A stretch of 64,000 nucleotides of DNA from Amycolatopsis eburnea (GCF_003937945.1 NZ_RSEC01000039.1:116935-180934), one strand, 5' to 3'. Positions 52,267 through 61,597 are shown, numbered from the stretch's first letter. Numbers and translations: made by a program. The notes: generated from the sequence alone by a model not told the origin.

Positions 52267-53063
52267 GCCTTGCCCAGCTCGACCGAGCGGTCCTTCGCGG
52301 CTTCGATGGCGGCCAGCAGCGCGGCGCGGACGCCGTGCTTCTCCAGCTCGCGGATGGCGTTGATGGTGGTGCCCGCGGGCGAGGTCACGGCCTCGCGCAG
52401 CAGCACCGGGTGCTCCTCGGACTCGGCGAGCATCTTCGCCGCCCCGACGGCCGACTGGATGATCAGCTGCCCGGCGAGCGCCCGCGGCAGGCCGAGCAGG
52501 ATCCCGGCGTCGATCATGGCCTCGACCAGGTAGAAGAAGTACGCCGGCCCGGACCCGGAGAGCGCGGTGACGGCGTCCTGCTGCCCTTCGGGCACCTCGA
52601 CGACCTGCCCGACGTGCGAGAGCAGGTCCCGCACCACGGCGAGGTGCTCGGCCGTCGCGTACTTGCCGGCGGAGATGGCGCTCATGGCCTCGTTGACCAG
52701 CATCGGCGTGTTGGGCATGACCCGCACGACCGGCACGCCGTCGGCCAGCCGCCGCTCGTAGAGCGACGTCGGCAGCCCGGCGCACAGCGAAACGACGAGC
52801 GACGACGGCCCGAGCAGCGGCGCGAGCTCGTCGAGCACGGGATCGATGTCCTGCGGCTTCACGGCGACGACGAGCACATCGGCCTGCTTGGCGGCGTCTT
52901 CGACCTCGACGCCGCGGATGCCGTACCGGGCGGTGAGCTCTTCGACGCGCGCCGGGTACCGCTCGGTGAAGAGCAGGTCGCCCGGCTGGTGGCCGCCGTG
53001 CAGCAGCCCCGAGAGCAACGCCTCGCCGATCTTCCCCGCACCCAGCACCGCGATGACCGTCAT
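52254..53063 (-). CDS. proC: Pyrroline-5-carboxylate reductase
   Basis: ProC makes proline from pyrroline-5-carboxylate with NAD(P)H. The 269-residue protein has the dinucleotide motif AVLGAGKIGEALLSG, VVAVKPQDI, RVMPNTPMLVNEA, and the C-terminal signature TALSGSGPAYFFYLVEAM with TSPAGTTINAI. Start ATG 53061-53063. Confidence 0.96.
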   Translation of the reverse strand: MTVIAVLGAGKIGEALLSGLLHGGHQPGDLLFTERYPARVEELTARYGIRGVEVEDAAKQADVLVVAVKPQDIDPVLDELAPLLGPSSLVVSLCAGLPTSLYERRLADGVPVVRVMPNTPMLVNEAMSAISAGKYATAEHLAVVRDLLSHVGQVVEVPEGQQDAVTALSGSGPAYFFYLVEAMIDAGILLGLPRALAGQLIIQSAVGAAKMLAESEEHPVLLREAVTSPAGTTINAIRELEKHGVRAALLAAIEAAKDRSVELGKAHEG

Positions 53064-53118
53064 GCGGTCAAGCGTGCCAAACGCGGCGGGCAGCCGTGGT
53101 GGCGGGGCGCGCTTGCCC

Positions 53119-53164
53119 TGAACGACTCGTTCATCTCGCCGGACGCCATGAAAGGGTCGTTCAT
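53119..53164. repeat. Imperfect hairpin of the ATGAACGACCC family
   Basis: TGAACGACTCGTTCA at 53119-53133 is a palindrome in itself and pairs imperfectly with ATGAAAGGGTCGTTCA at 53149-53164. It lies between proC and the thioesterase, 5' of proC and 3' of the thioesterase stop. Nothing else is seen in the 159-bp gap. Confidence 0.75.
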
Positions 53165-53222
53165 GGCGTCGCGGCCCGCACGCAAGCCGGTCCGGCCGCG
53201 AGCCGGGCGTGGCGGGGCGTGC

Positions 53223-54050
53223 TCAGCCGCCGGGGGCCGGGGCGAGGCCCAGCTGGCGGGCCTGGCACACCAGCCGCCCCTGGGAGTCCACCACCGTCGC
53301 GTCCGAGTCGAACCACGACTCGTGCACCGACCTCGACTCCACCACCACCCGCAGCCACCCGGGTGCCGGCCGCGTGCGCAGCAACGCCGTGAGCTGGACC
53401 GTCGGGGCCCAGCCGATGCGGCCCAGGTTCATCACCACCGGCGGGTTCACGTCGGAGGCCAGCAGCGTGAAGTACGGGTCGACCAGGCTGTGCCGCGGCC
53501 GGACCCACAGCCGCATGCGGGGTGGCTCGCCGGTGCGGCCGGCCAGGTAGCCCGCCGTCGCCGGGTCGAGGCGGACCTCGCAGCCCTTGGCCAGGTTGAA
53601 CGGGCCCTCCGTGCTCTCCGCCATCGCCAGCGCGCCCGGTGGGGGCTCGGCGGGCATCGCCGGGACGTCGGTCCACTCCGGGCGGCGCATCGGGAGGCGG
53701 CCGGTGGTCACGCGCGCCTCGACGCAGCTGCGGCCGCGCTGCTCCAGGCGGACCTCGACGACCGTCGCGCGGCGGCCGACCTTGCGGACGTCCGTGCGCA
53801 GCAGCACCGGGCCCAGCGCCGGCGCGTGCAGGAACTCCGCGCTGACGACGAGGGGCTCCGCGTGCGGCTCCCCGCGTTCGTGCAGCGCGGCGATCGCCGC
53901 CTTGGCCAGCAGGGCCAGCAGGAAACCCCCGTGCGGGTGCGAGCCGATGGCCCACTCCGCGCGCAGCACCGCGGTGAAGGTGCCGTCCCCCAGCGACCGC
54001 GCCGCACTCGCCGTGTCGAAGGACGCGGCGGTGCCGTCCGATCCGCTCAC
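53223..54050 (-). CDS. Thioesterase family protein (double hotdog)
   Basis: The 275-residue protein resembles TesB-like acyl-CoA thioesterases: the first hotdog unit has WAIGSHPHGGFLLALLAKA, the second PRHSLVDPYFTLLASDVNPP, and WFDSDATVVDSQGRLV closes the fold. The acyl chain is unknown. The same gene lies between proC and the sugar isomerase in mycobacteria (Rv0499). Confidence 0.85.
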   Translation of the reverse strand: MSGSDGTAASFDTASAARSLGDGTFTAVLRAEWAIGSHPHGGFLLALLAKAAIAALHERGEPHAEPLVVSAEFLHAPALGPVLLRTDVRKVGRRATVVEVRLEQRGRSCVEARVTTGRLPMRRPEWTDVPAMPAEPPPGALAMAESTEGPFNLAKGCEVRLDPATAGYLAGRTGEPPRMRLWVRPRHSLVDPYFTLLASDVNPPVVMNLGRIGWAPTVQLTALLRTRPAPGWLRVVVESRSVHESWFDSDATVVDSQGRLVCQARQLGLAPAPGG

Positions 54051-54184
54051 GAACGCTCCGCGCCGATCGGGGAATCCGGGAAGGGGTCGATCAACGCGGG
54101 CGACGGGTTCACGGTCCGAACTTTACGGGTTGCACCCGCCGAAATGCAGACGGGAGTAGTCGTGTCCTGTCGGAACGTGCTCGT

Positions 54185-54997
54185 TCATTGCCCGAGGTGG
54201 AAACGCGCGAACAAAAGCGCCTCCGCCAGATCGCGCACCCGCTGGGCCGCGGTGACCGCGTGCCGGGTGTTGATCTCCAGCACGATCTGGCCGGTGAAAC
54301 CGCCGCTGACCAGCTTCTCGAGCAGTTCGGCGCAAGGCTGGCCACCCCGTCCGGGTACCAGGTGTTCGTCCTTCGGGACGCCGGTGCCGTCCGCCAAGTG
54401 GACGTGCGTGAGGCCCTCCCCCATCCGCTGCGCGAGCGCCAGCGCGTCCATTCCGGCTGCCGCTGTGTGGGACAGGTCGAGCGTGTAGTGCCGGAACCCG
54501 ACGTCCGTGGGGTCGATGGACGGCCGGAATGCCGACACGCGGGAAGTGCGCGAACCGCCGGGCGGGCGCACCTTGAACATGTTTTCCACGGCGATTTCGA
54601 CGCCGCTCGACTCTTCCAGCTCGTCGACGAGATCCCCGAACGCGTCGCCGTAGCGGCGCTGCCAGCGGAACGGCGGGTGCACCACGACCGTGCGGGCCCC
54701 GAGCTCGAGCGCGGCCTCGACCGACAGCCGCAGCCGGACGACCGGGTCCGGCGACCAGATCCGCTGCGTGATCAGCAGCGATGGCGAGTGGATCGACAGC
54801 ACCGGCACCCCGGTGCGGCGCGACCAGCGCCGCAGTGCCGAGACGTCCTGGCTGACCGGGTCGGCCCAGACCATCACCTCGACGCCGTCGTAGCCGAGCT
54901 CGGCGGCGAGCTCGAAGGCCGCGCCCGCTTTGAGCGGCCACACCGACGCCGTGCTCAGGCCGACCGGCACCGGCTTCTCGTCTGTCACGCGCGCCAT
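54185..54997 (-). CDS. Sugar phosphate isomerase/epimerase (xylose-isomerase-like TIM barrel)
   Basis: The 270-residue AP-endonuclease-2-fold protein has the metal-binding residues in TVVVHPPFRWQRRYG, EIAVENMFKV, DLSHTAAAG and HVHLADGTG, plus EINTRH at the end. Substrate unknown; the mycobacterial counterpart is Rv0498. It precedes the thioesterase gene after a 134-bp gap. Confidence 0.86.
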   Translation of the reverse strand: MARVTDEKPVPVGLSTASVWPLKAGAAFELAAELGYDGVEVMVWADPVSQDVSALRRWSRRTGVPVLSIHSPSLLITQRIWSPDPVVRLRLSVEAALELGARTVVVHPPFRWQRRYGDAFGDLVDELEESSGVEIAVENMFKVRPPGGSRTSRVSAFRPSIDPTDVGFRHYTLDLSHTAAAGMDALALAQRMGEGLTHVHLADGTGVPKDEHLVPGRGGQPCAELLEKLVSGGFTGQIVLEINTRHAVTAAQRVRDLAEALLFARFHLGQ

Positions 54998-55072
54998 CCT
55001 GCCTCGTCACCGAGGGTGCGCGGAGCCGCCGGGCCGGTAGGGGGACGCGGATCACCGCGTCCCCCGCGGACG

Positions 55073-56689
55073 TCAGCGGCCGACGAGCAGCAGCGCGGCG
55101 GGCGACACCGTCACCACCAGGCCGACCAGCACGGCCAGCACCGTGGTCTGCAGGTCTTCGGCGCGGCGGATCTTCCGCACGATCCAGACCAGCGCGACGA
55201 CCACCAGCAGCGCCGCGACCAGCGCCGCGGCCGGGATGTTCACCCACAGCCAGTTGAAGCCGAGCCAGACGGCGGCACCGCCGACCACGCCCATCGCCAG
55301 CTGGCCGGCGAGCGCGAGCCACGCCTTGCCCGGCGACGCCGCGGCCGCGGGTTCCGCGACCGGCTCGGGCGCGTCGTCGTACTCGTCTTCGTAGCCGTCG
55401 CCCTGCTCGTAGCCGTAGTCGTCCCGTTCGAAGTCCGGGCCGTCCGCCGGGTAGCCGTCGGCGAACTCGCGCTCGTACGGCTCGAGGTCGTCCGGGATCG
55501 GCGCGCGCGACGCGCGGTCGCCGGGGGCGAACGGCATCGGCGGCGGGTACGCGCCGGTCGGCGGCCCCGCGTCGTAGGCGGCCTGGTAGCCGCTGCTTTC
55601 CGGGGCGAACCCTTCGGGCTCGAAGTCGTCTTCGGGGTAGCCGTCGCCGGGCGCGTCGGTGGGCACCGCCGGCATCACGCCGATCTCGGTGTCCTCCATC
55701 TGCTCCTTCTGCCGCCGCTTGCGCCAGTTCGCGAGACCGGCCGGCGAGGAGGGCTCGTCACCCTTCTTCGGCGGCGCGGGCGGCTCGTCGTCGGGCACCG
55801 CCGAGAACTGCTCGGTGTACGCCTCCGGCTGGGGCTGCGGACGGCGGCCGGGCGCCCGGCGCGGGCGGCCCGGCGCGGCGGGCGGCGTGGCGAACGTGCC
55901 GCTGGCCATCGGGCCGGGCGGGACGTCGACGTCGGCGTCCGGGGTGCCGTTGAGCCCGTCCAGCCGCGCCGACAGCGGGCCGGACGGCGGCGGGACGGGG
56001 AGCTGCTGCGAGGGCTGCGGCGGGGTCGTCAGCGGCTGCGACGACTGCGGCGGACCGGGACGGCGCCGCACCGGCGGGACGGCCCCGCGGGTCTCTTCGG
56101 CGGCGGCCGGCGGGACCGGCAGCTGCTGCGACGGCTGCGGGGGCGGCGGCTGGCGCCGGGGCGCGCGCGGCGGCACGGGCAGCTGCGCGGACTCCTGCGG
56201 CCGCGGGGCCGCGGGCGGCTCCGGCGGCGCCGGACGCGTGAACTGGCCGGACTCCTGCGGCGGCCGGGCGAACTGGCCCGGCTCCGGCGGCGCCGGGCGC
56301 TGGTACTGGCCGGATTCGGCGCCACCGGGCGCGGGCCGCGCCGGCGGCGGGACCGGCCGGGGCAGCGGCTGGGAGTCCTGCGGGACCGCGCGGGGCGCGG
56401 GCGGCGGCGGGGGCGGCGGTTCGGCGCGGCGCCGGCCACCGGGGCGGCCGGGCGGCGGGGTGCCTTCCGAGGCGACCCGGTCGATGATCGCCTGCGGGCC
56501 GGTGTCGCTCACGCCCGGGCGCCGGTGCGAGCCGGTCGCGCCCGGCGGGGCTTCGGGGGTGCCGGGTTCGTCGTCGTCATCGGCCGCGCGCCGACGACGG
56601 CGGCGTCCGCCGTCGACCTGGGCGCCGTGCTGGGCGAGCAGCTCAGCCACGGTCTTCTGCGGCTGGTCGCCTCCGGTCTGGTCCGTCAT
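55073..56689 (-). CDS. Proline-rich protein with C-terminal membrane helices
   Basis: The 538-residue protein has about 420 residues rich in Pro, Gln, Arg and acidic residues with recurring SQQLPVPP (twice), SGQYQRPAPPEP and SGQFTRPAPPEP units. Four hydrophobic helices follow near 455-535. It keeps the position of mycobacterial Rv0497 next to ppx and the sugar isomerase, but the disordered part is longer. The first 50 residues (AELLAQHG, RRRRRR) are basic. Function unknown; possibly a cell envelope or divisome scaffold. Confidence 0.85.
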   Translation of the reverse strand: MTDQTGGDQPQKTVAELLAQHGAQVDGGRRRRRRAADDDDEPGTPEAPPGATGSHRRPGVSDTGPQAIIDRVASEGTPPPGRPGGRRRAEPPPPPPPAPRAVPQDSQPLPRPVPPPARPAPGGAESGQYQRPAPPEPGQFARPPQESGQFTRPAPPEPPAAPRPQESAQLPVPPRAPRRQPPPPQPSQQLPVPPAAAEETRGAVPPVRRRPGPPQSSQPLTTPPQPSQQLPVPPPSGPLSARLDGLNGTPDADVDVPPGPMASGTFATPPAAPGRPRRAPGRRPQPQPEAYTEQFSAVPDDEPPAPPKKGDEPSSPAGLANWRKRRQKEQMEDTEIGVMPAVPTDAPGDGYPEDDFEPEGFAPESSGYQAAYDAGPPTGAYPPPMPFAPGDRASRAPIPDDLEPYEREFADGYPADGPDFERDDYGYEQGDGYEDEYDDAPEPVAEPAAAASPGKAWLALAGQLAMGVVGGAAVWLGFNWLWVNIPAAALVAALLVVVALVWIVRKIRRAEDLQTTVLAVLVGLVVTVSPAALLLVGR

Positions 56690-56846
56690 ACCTGGTATTC
56701 CCCTGCGCGCTCCGGGTTCTCGGCACCTCGCGGGGAGGTACCCGACGGCATTCCGGCGGCGCGGCGCGCGCTGTACGCCGACCTCTGCATGTCCGTCACC
56801 TCTCCACCGTGCCCGTTCTCCGTCCGGGAAGTCCAGCCGGGTGCTT

Positions 56847-57830
56847 TCACCGGTCCTCCTGTGCGCCCAAGAGCCCCGCGAGGGCGGCTCCAGTCTCATC
56901 CGCGCCGTTGGAATGGTCCAGCCGCCGCAGGATCACACCCTCTCGCAGAGCCCACGGGCAAATCTCGAGTTCGGGCACACCGAGCGCCCGCATCGTGGCC
57001 TGCGCGACGAGCGCGCCCGCCACCAGCTGGTGGGAGCGGCTCGAACTGACCCCCTCGAGGTGGGCCAAATCGGCCGAGGACATCCGCGAAATGAAGGCCA
57101 GGAGCTGGCGCAACGCGGTGTCCGTGAGCGTACGTCGCACGCGCGGGCCCGCCGCCGAGGGGGCGGCGCCGGTCAGCCGCGCGAGCGAGCGGAAGGTCTT
57201 CGACGTCGCGACCACGCGGTCCGGTTCACCCCATTTGGTGACTTTCCGCGCGAGCTCGGTGAGCTGGTCGTCCAGCCACGCCGACGTCGCGACGAGTTCC
57301 GAGCGCGTCGGCGGGTCGTGCTTGAAGCGGGTGCGGGTGGTGCGACCGGCGCCCAGTGGCAGCGATTCGGCCAGCACGGGCTCTTCGTCGCGGCCCATCG
57401 CGACCTCCAGCGAGCCGCCGCCGATGTCGAGCACGAGCAGCTGCCCGGCCGACCAGCCGTACCAGCGGCGGACGGCGAGGAAGGTGTGCCGGGCCTCGTC
57501 GACCCCGGAAAGGACCTGCAGCTCGACGCCGGTCTTGTCGGCCACGCGGGCCAGCACCTTGGCGGAGTTCTTCGCTTCGCGGACCGCGGAGGTGGCGAAG
57601 GCCATCAGCTCTTCGCAGCCGAGCCGCGCGGCGGCGTCCTTGGCGGATTCGACGGCGGTCACCAGCTCGTCGGCCCCGGCCTTGGTCAGCTCACCGCCCG
57701 GGGTGATCTGCTCGGCCAGCCGCAGCACCGACTTTTCGGAATGCATCGGCGTCGGGTGGGCGCCCCGGTGGGCGTCGACCACGAGCAGGTGGACGGTGTT
57801 GGAACCGACGTCGAGTACCCCTAGGCGCAC
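56847..57830 (-). CDS. ppx: Exopolyphosphatase (Ppx/GppA family)
   Basis: Hydrolyses polyphosphate or pppGpp. The 327-residue ASKHA-fold protein has the phosphate-1 loop VLDVGSNTVHLLV at residues 5-17, the phosphate-2 loop LVLDIGGGSLEVAMG near 130, and ATSAVREAKNS. It has only the two N-terminal domains, like the short actinobacterial Ppx1. I chose the GTG at 57828-57830. It is downstream of regX3, and phosphate control fits the pair. Confidence 0.92.
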   Translation of the reverse strand: MRLGVLDVGSNTVHLLVVDAHRGAHPTPMHSEKSVLRLAEQITPGGELTKAGADELVTAVESAKDAAARLGCEELMAFATSAVREAKNSAKVLARVADKTGVELQVLSGVDEARHTFLAVRRWYGWSAGQLLVLDIGGGSLEVAMGRDEEPVLAESLPLGAGRTTRTRFKHDPPTRSELVATSAWLDDQLTELARKVTKWGEPDRVVATSKTFRSLARLTGAAPSAAGPRVRRTLTDTALRQLLAFISRMSSADLAHLEGVSSSRSHQLVAGALVAQATMRALGVPELEICPWALREGVILRRLDHSNGADETGAALAGLLGAQEDR

Positions 57831-57860
57831 GGGGGTCCAGGGTACCGGCCCCGGCGCCAG

Positions 57861-57874
57861 GTCTCGAACTTGTA
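57861..57874. repeat. Fragment duplicating the 3' end of regX3
   Basis: GTCTCGAACTTGTA occurs here and at 57947-57960, in the last codons of regX3. In the same reading direction both encode GYKFET, but this copy has no stop and no upstream reading frame of its own. Confidence 0.6.
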
Positions 57875-57891
57875 ACCGAAAACACTCGGTG

Positions 57892-57930
57892 CGGCTTCGC
57901 CCCGGCGCGCCTCCCACCGGGACGAAGCCG
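57892..57930 (-). terminator. Terminator hairpin after regX3
   Basis: A 14-bp stem with one mismatch (57892-57905 with 57917-57930) and an 11-base loop, 12 bp after the regX3 stop. Confidence 0.75.
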
Positions 57931-57942
57931 TACGAAAGGGAC

Positions 57943-58632
57943 TTACGTCTCGAACTTGTAGCCCAGGCCGCGGACCGTCACCAGGTGCCGCGGCGAGCCC
58001 GGGTCCGGTTCGATCTTCGAGCGCAGCCGCTTCACGTGGACGTCGAGCGTCTTCGTGTCGCCGACGTAGTCCGCGCCCCACACCCGGTCGATCAGCTGCC
58101 CGCGGGTCAGCACCCGGCCGACGTTGCGCAGCAGGTACTCCAGGAGGTCGAACTCCTTGAGCGGCAGCGAAACCTCGGCGCCGTCGACGGTCACCACGTG
58201 CCGCTCGACGTCCATCCGCACCGGGCCCGCCGAGAGCACCAGCGGGGCCAGCTCACCCTCCGCGCCCGGCTCGCCGCCGCGGCGCAGCACCGCGCGGACC
58301 CGCGCGATCAGCTCCCGCGCCGAGTACGGCTTGGTGACGTAGTCGTCCGCGCCCAGTTCCAGGCCGACGACCTTGTCGATCTCGCTGTCGCGCGCGGTCA
58401 CCATGATCACCGGCACGGCGGAGCGCTGGCGCAGCTGCTTGCAGACGTCGGTGCCGCTCATCCCGGGCAGCATCAGGTCGAGCAGCACGATGTCGGCGCC
58501 GTTGCGGTCGAACTCCTCCAGCGCGGCCTGGCCCGTCCCGGCGACGGCCGCGGTGAACCCTTCCTTGCGCAGCAGGAAGGCGAGGGGGTCGGCGAACGAC
58601 TCCTCGTCCTCGACGATGAGAACCCTGGTCAC
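57943..58632 (-). CDS. regX3: Response regulator RegX3 (OmpR/PhoB type)
   Basis: RegX3 activates phosphate-starvation genes. The 229-residue protein has the receiver domain with Asp52 in IVLLDLMLPG, conserved Thr/Lys VTKPYSARE near 99-105, and a winged-helix DNA-binding domain ending GLGYKFET. GGAGG lies 6 nt before the GTG at 58630-58632, which overlaps the senX3 stop by 4 bp. Confidence 0.95.
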   Translation of the reverse strand: MTRVLIVEDEESFADPLAFLLRKEGFTAAVAGTGQAALEEFDRNGADIVLLDLMLPGMSGTDVCKQLRQRSAVPVIMVTARDSEIDKVVGLELGADDYVTKPYSARELIARVRAVLRRGGEPGAEGELAPLVLSAGPVRMDVERHVVTVDGAEVSLPLKEFDLLEYLLRNVGRVLTRGQLIDRVWGADYVGDTKTLDVHVKRLRSKIEPDPGSPRHLVTVRGLGYKFET

Positions 58633-59870
58633 AGGTTTCCTCCATGATCTGGGCTGTCCTGCCCGGTAACCACGAGCCTCGGGGTGCGCTCGGGGGTCTT
58701 CTCCTGCCGCGGTGCCGGCGAGGTCTTGGCGCCCTTGGCCGGCTCCGTGGCCGGCTCGGCGCGGACGTGCGCGGGGATGCGCAGGGTGAACGTCGAGCCG
58801 GTGCCCGGACGGCTCCACAGCCCGACCGAGCCGCCGTGGTTGGCCGCGACGTGCTTGACGATCGCCAGGCCCAGCCCGGTGCCGCCGGTGGCGCGCGAGC
58901 GGGCCTTGTCGGCGCGGTAGAAGCGCTCGAACACCCGCTGCTGCTCCTCTTCGGCGATGCCGATGCCGCGGTCGGTGACGGCGATTTCGACCATCCCGTC
59001 CGCGAGCCGCCTGCTGATCGAGACCGGGCTGCCGGCCGGCGAGTACGCGACCGCGTTCTCCAGCAGGTTCGACAGCGCGGTGACCAGCAGCGTCCGGTCG
59101 CCCTCGATGAGCAGGTCGCTGGGGTTGTCGGTGGTGATCCGGATGTCGGCCGACTCGGCCGAGAGCGTGGTGCGGCCGAGCGCCTCGCGGACGACCGCGT
59201 CGACCTCGACGACGTTGAGGTCGGGCAGCCGTTCGGCGCCCTGCAGCCGCGACAGCGCGATCAGCTCGGTGACGAGCTGGCCCAGCCGGGTGGACTCGCG
59301 CAGGATCTTGCCGCCGAAGCGGCGGACCTCTTCGACGTCCTCGGCGGCGTCGAGCACGGCCTCGGTGAGCAGCGCGATCGCGCCGACCGGGGTCTTGAGC
59401 TCGTGGCTGACGTTGGCGACGAAGTCGCGGCGCACGGCCTCCAGCCGGATGGCCTCGGAGTGGTCGACGGCCTCGACGACGGTGAACCCGTCGCCGAGCG
59501 GCCGGACCTGGCCGAGCACCGCCTCCGGCTGGCGGCCGCGCGCCTCCAGCGGCGAAAGGTCGATCTCCATCGGCTCGTCGGTCTCGACGACCTGCTCGGC
59601 GGCCGCGCGGGCCCGCGCGTCGGCCTGGTTGACCTTGACGAGACCCAGCTCGTACGCGCGCGGGTTGTGCAGCACCATGTCGCCGAACCGGTTGAGCACG
59701 ACGATGCCGTTGGCCGACGAGCGGACCAGCCGTTCGAGGAGCTCCGCGACGGTCGGGCCCGGCGGCCGGGCTTCCTCGCGGCGGGTGCGTGCCCGCGCCA
59801 GGAAGTAGCCGACCACCGCACCGGCCACCAGTGCGCCGATGGCCAGTGCGAGTGAAACAGGCGTGGTCAC
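58629..59870 (-). CDS. senX3: Sensor histidine kinase SenX3
   Basis: SenX3 signals phosphate state to RegX3. The 413-residue protein has one N-terminal helix (about 5-25), a PAS domain (SSANGIVVLNRFGDMVLHNP), His156 in NVSHELKTPVGA, N-box NLLENAVAYSP, G1 VTDRGIGIAEEE and G2 TGGTGLGLAIVKH. I chose the GTG at 59868-59870; the open frame upstream has no kinase-like sequence. In mycobacteria gpm lies next to it; here three genes intervene. Confidence 0.94.
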   Translation of the reverse strand: MTTPVSLALAIGALVAGAVVGYFLARARTRREEARPPGPTVAELLERLVRSSANGIVVLNRFGDMVLHNPRAYELGLVKVNQADARARAAAEQVVETDEPMEIDLSPLEARGRQPEAVLGQVRPLGDGFTVVEAVDHSEAIRLEAVRRDFVANVSHELKTPVGAIALLTEAVLDAAEDVEEVRRFGGKILRESTRLGQLVTELIALSRLQGAERLPDLNVVEVDAVVREALGRTTLSAESADIRITTDNPSDLLIEGDRTLLVTALSNLLENAVAYSPAGSPVSISRRLADGMVEIAVTDRGIGIAEEEQQRVFERFYRADKARSRATGGTGLGLAIVKHVAANHGGSVGLWSRPGTGSTFTLRIPAHVRAEPATEPAKGAKTSPAPRQEKTPERTPRLVVTGQDSPDHGGNL

Positions 59871-60016
59871 GGGCCGATCGTAAGCTGAGAAGTGGCCCTT
59901 CGGCCTAGCGTTGTCCGCCTTGTCGTGAGCACCGCGACACCTGCGGAGCACATGTTCGCCGGGGCTTCAGGCGGCGTTCACCCGATCGATTCCGTCGCGA
60001 GACATACCGGGTGAAT

Positions 60017-60892
60017 TCACCCGTCCGCGTCCAGCGTCTTCAGATCGTCCTCGGTGAGCTCCAGCGCGGCCGCCGCGACGTTCTGCTCGAGGTGCGCGAC
60101 GTCGCCGGTGCCGGGGATGGCGAGCACGTGCGGGCCCTGGTGCAGGGTCCACGCGAGCCGCACCTGCGCCGGGGTGGCGCCGTGGCGCCGGGCGACCTCG
60201 GCGACGCGCCGGTCCTCGCCCTGCCCGCTGGCGACGGCGAAGAACGGCACGAACGCGATCCCGCGCTCGGCGCACATCCGGACGATCTCGTCGTCCTCCC
60301 GGCGGGCGGTGAGGCCGTACTGGTTCTGCACGCAGACGACCGGCGCGATCTCGAGGGCCTCGGTGAGGTGCTCCGGGCCGACGTTGGAGATGCCCAGCTC
60401 GCGGATGAGTCCTTCCTCGCGCAGCTCGGCGAGCGCGCCGAAGCCGTCGGCGAGCGAGCCCTCGCCGCGGTCGAGGGCCTGGCCGATCCGGTAGTTGGCG
60501 ACGTCGAGGTGGTCGAGGCCCAGCTCGCGCAGGTTCTCCTCGACCTGGGCCCGCAGCTGGTCCGGCCGCGCGGTGTAGAACTCGCCGGTGAAGTCGCGGC
60601 CGGGTCCGACCTTGGTGGTGATCGTCAGGCCGTCGTACGGCGCGAGGGCGCGGTTGATCAGCTCGTTCGCCGAACGCGGGCCCGCGAAGTAGAAGACGGC
60701 GGTGTCGATGTGGTTGACGCCGAGTTCGACGGCGCGGCGCAGCACGGCGATCGAGGTCTCGCGGGCGCGGATGCCGCCGTCCGAAGTGGACATCAGGCGC
60801 ATCGCGCCGAAACCGAGCCGGTTGACTTCGAAGGAGCCGAGCTGCCAGGTGCCCGCCGCGGCGGCGGGGAGGGTGGTGGTGTTCGTGGTCAT
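60017..60892 (-). CDS. Aldo/keto reductase
   Basis: The 291-residue TIM-barrel NADPH enzyme has Asp63 and Tyr68 in HIDTAVFYFAG and Lys94 in TITTKVG. The catalytic His region reads DVANYRIG, so His is replaced by Arg, as in a subgroup of actinobacterial members. The C-terminal nucleotide motif is AIPGTGDVAHLEQN. It is divergent from a LuxR-type regulator with only 66 bp between the starts, so regulation by that protein is likely. Start ATG 60890-60892; a longer frame begins at 60937. Confidence 0.9.
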   Translation of the reverse strand: MTTNTTTLPAAAAGTWQLGSFEVNRLGFGAMRLMSTSDGGIRARETSIAVLRRAVELGVNHIDTAVFYFAGPRSANELINRALAPYDGLTITTKVGPGRDFTGEFYTARPDQLRAQVEENLRELGLDHLDVANYRIGQALDRGEGSLADGFGALAELREEGLIRELGISNVGPEHLTEALEIAPVVCVQNQYGLTARREDDEIVRMCAERGIAFVPFFAVASGQGEDRRVAEVARRHGATPAQVRLAWTLHQGPHVLAIPGTGDVAHLEQNVAAAALELTEDDLKTLDADG

Positions 60893-60958
60893 GGCTCCAG
60901 CCTTCCGACCTGGCCCGGAAGCCGCCGGGTTTGGCATTTAGCTGCCAGACTGGAATAC

Positions 60959-61597
60959 GTGGAGAGAGTCAGTGACGTGGTCGTGGTGCGCGGCGAAGCC
61001 GAGCTGTTCGAGCGGACGGCCCACCTGTTCGCGACGGCGACCGAGGTCTCGTGCGCGGCCCGCGACCTGCACACCTGGTCCGTGGCGCACCCGACGGCAC
61101 CCGAGCGCGAGCAGGCCGTGCGCACGACGTCCGTGCGCAAGATGTACCTGCCCGGCGTGCTCTTCGACCCGGCGCTGGCCGAGCACCTGCGGTTCATGGC
61201 CACGCACGGCGCGCGCATCCGGATCACCGAGCGCGAGATCAACGAGACGATCCTGCTGGACCGCCGGATCGCGATCGTGGCGGGCGACCACGTCGCGGGG
61301 GTCCGCAGCTACACCGTGGTCAGCAGCCCGGAACTGGTCCAGGGCATCCAGTCGCTGTTCGAGGCGGCCTGGGCGGGCGGCACCGACCTCGAGTCGTACC
61401 AGGCCCGGTTCAGCGAGCTGGGCGCGCGCGAAATCCTGGAGCAGCTCGCGTCCGGCTGCAAGGACGAGACGGCGGCCCGCGCGCTGGGCGTCGGCCTGCG
61501 GACCTACCGGCGCCGGGTGGCGGAGCTGATGGAGCTGCTGGGCGCGTCTTCGCGGTTCCAGGCCGGGGCGCGGGCGCGCGAAGCCGGACTCCTGTGA
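60959..61597 (+). CDS. LuxR-type helix-turn-helix regulator
   Basis: The 212-residue protein has an N-terminal sensing region (FERTAHLFATATEVSCAARD, GVLFDPALAEHLRFMATHGA) typical of one-component TrmB-like or LuxR-like regulators, then a C-terminal helix-turn-helix AREILEQLASGCKDETAARA, GLRTYRRRVAELM. I chose the GTG at 60959; a GTG at 60977 would also suit GGAGAGAG upstream. It probably controls the divergent aldo/keto reductase. Confidence 0.8.
   Translation: MERVSDVVVVRGEAELFERTAHLFATATEVSCAARDLHTWSVAHPTAPEREQAVRTTSVRKMYLPGVLFDPALAEHLRFMATHGARIRITEREINETILLDRRIAIVAGDHVAGVRSYTVVSSPELVQGIQSLFEAAWAGGTDLESYQARFSELGAREILEQLASGCKDETAARALGVGLRTYRRRVAELMELLGASSRFQAGARAREAGLL

Noticed and set aside
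54188..57049. A 953-codon plus-strand frame opposite the isomerase and Pro-rich genes
   Set aside because: It is antisense to two well-supported genes and has the Arg/Gly/Val bias of a high-GC shadow.
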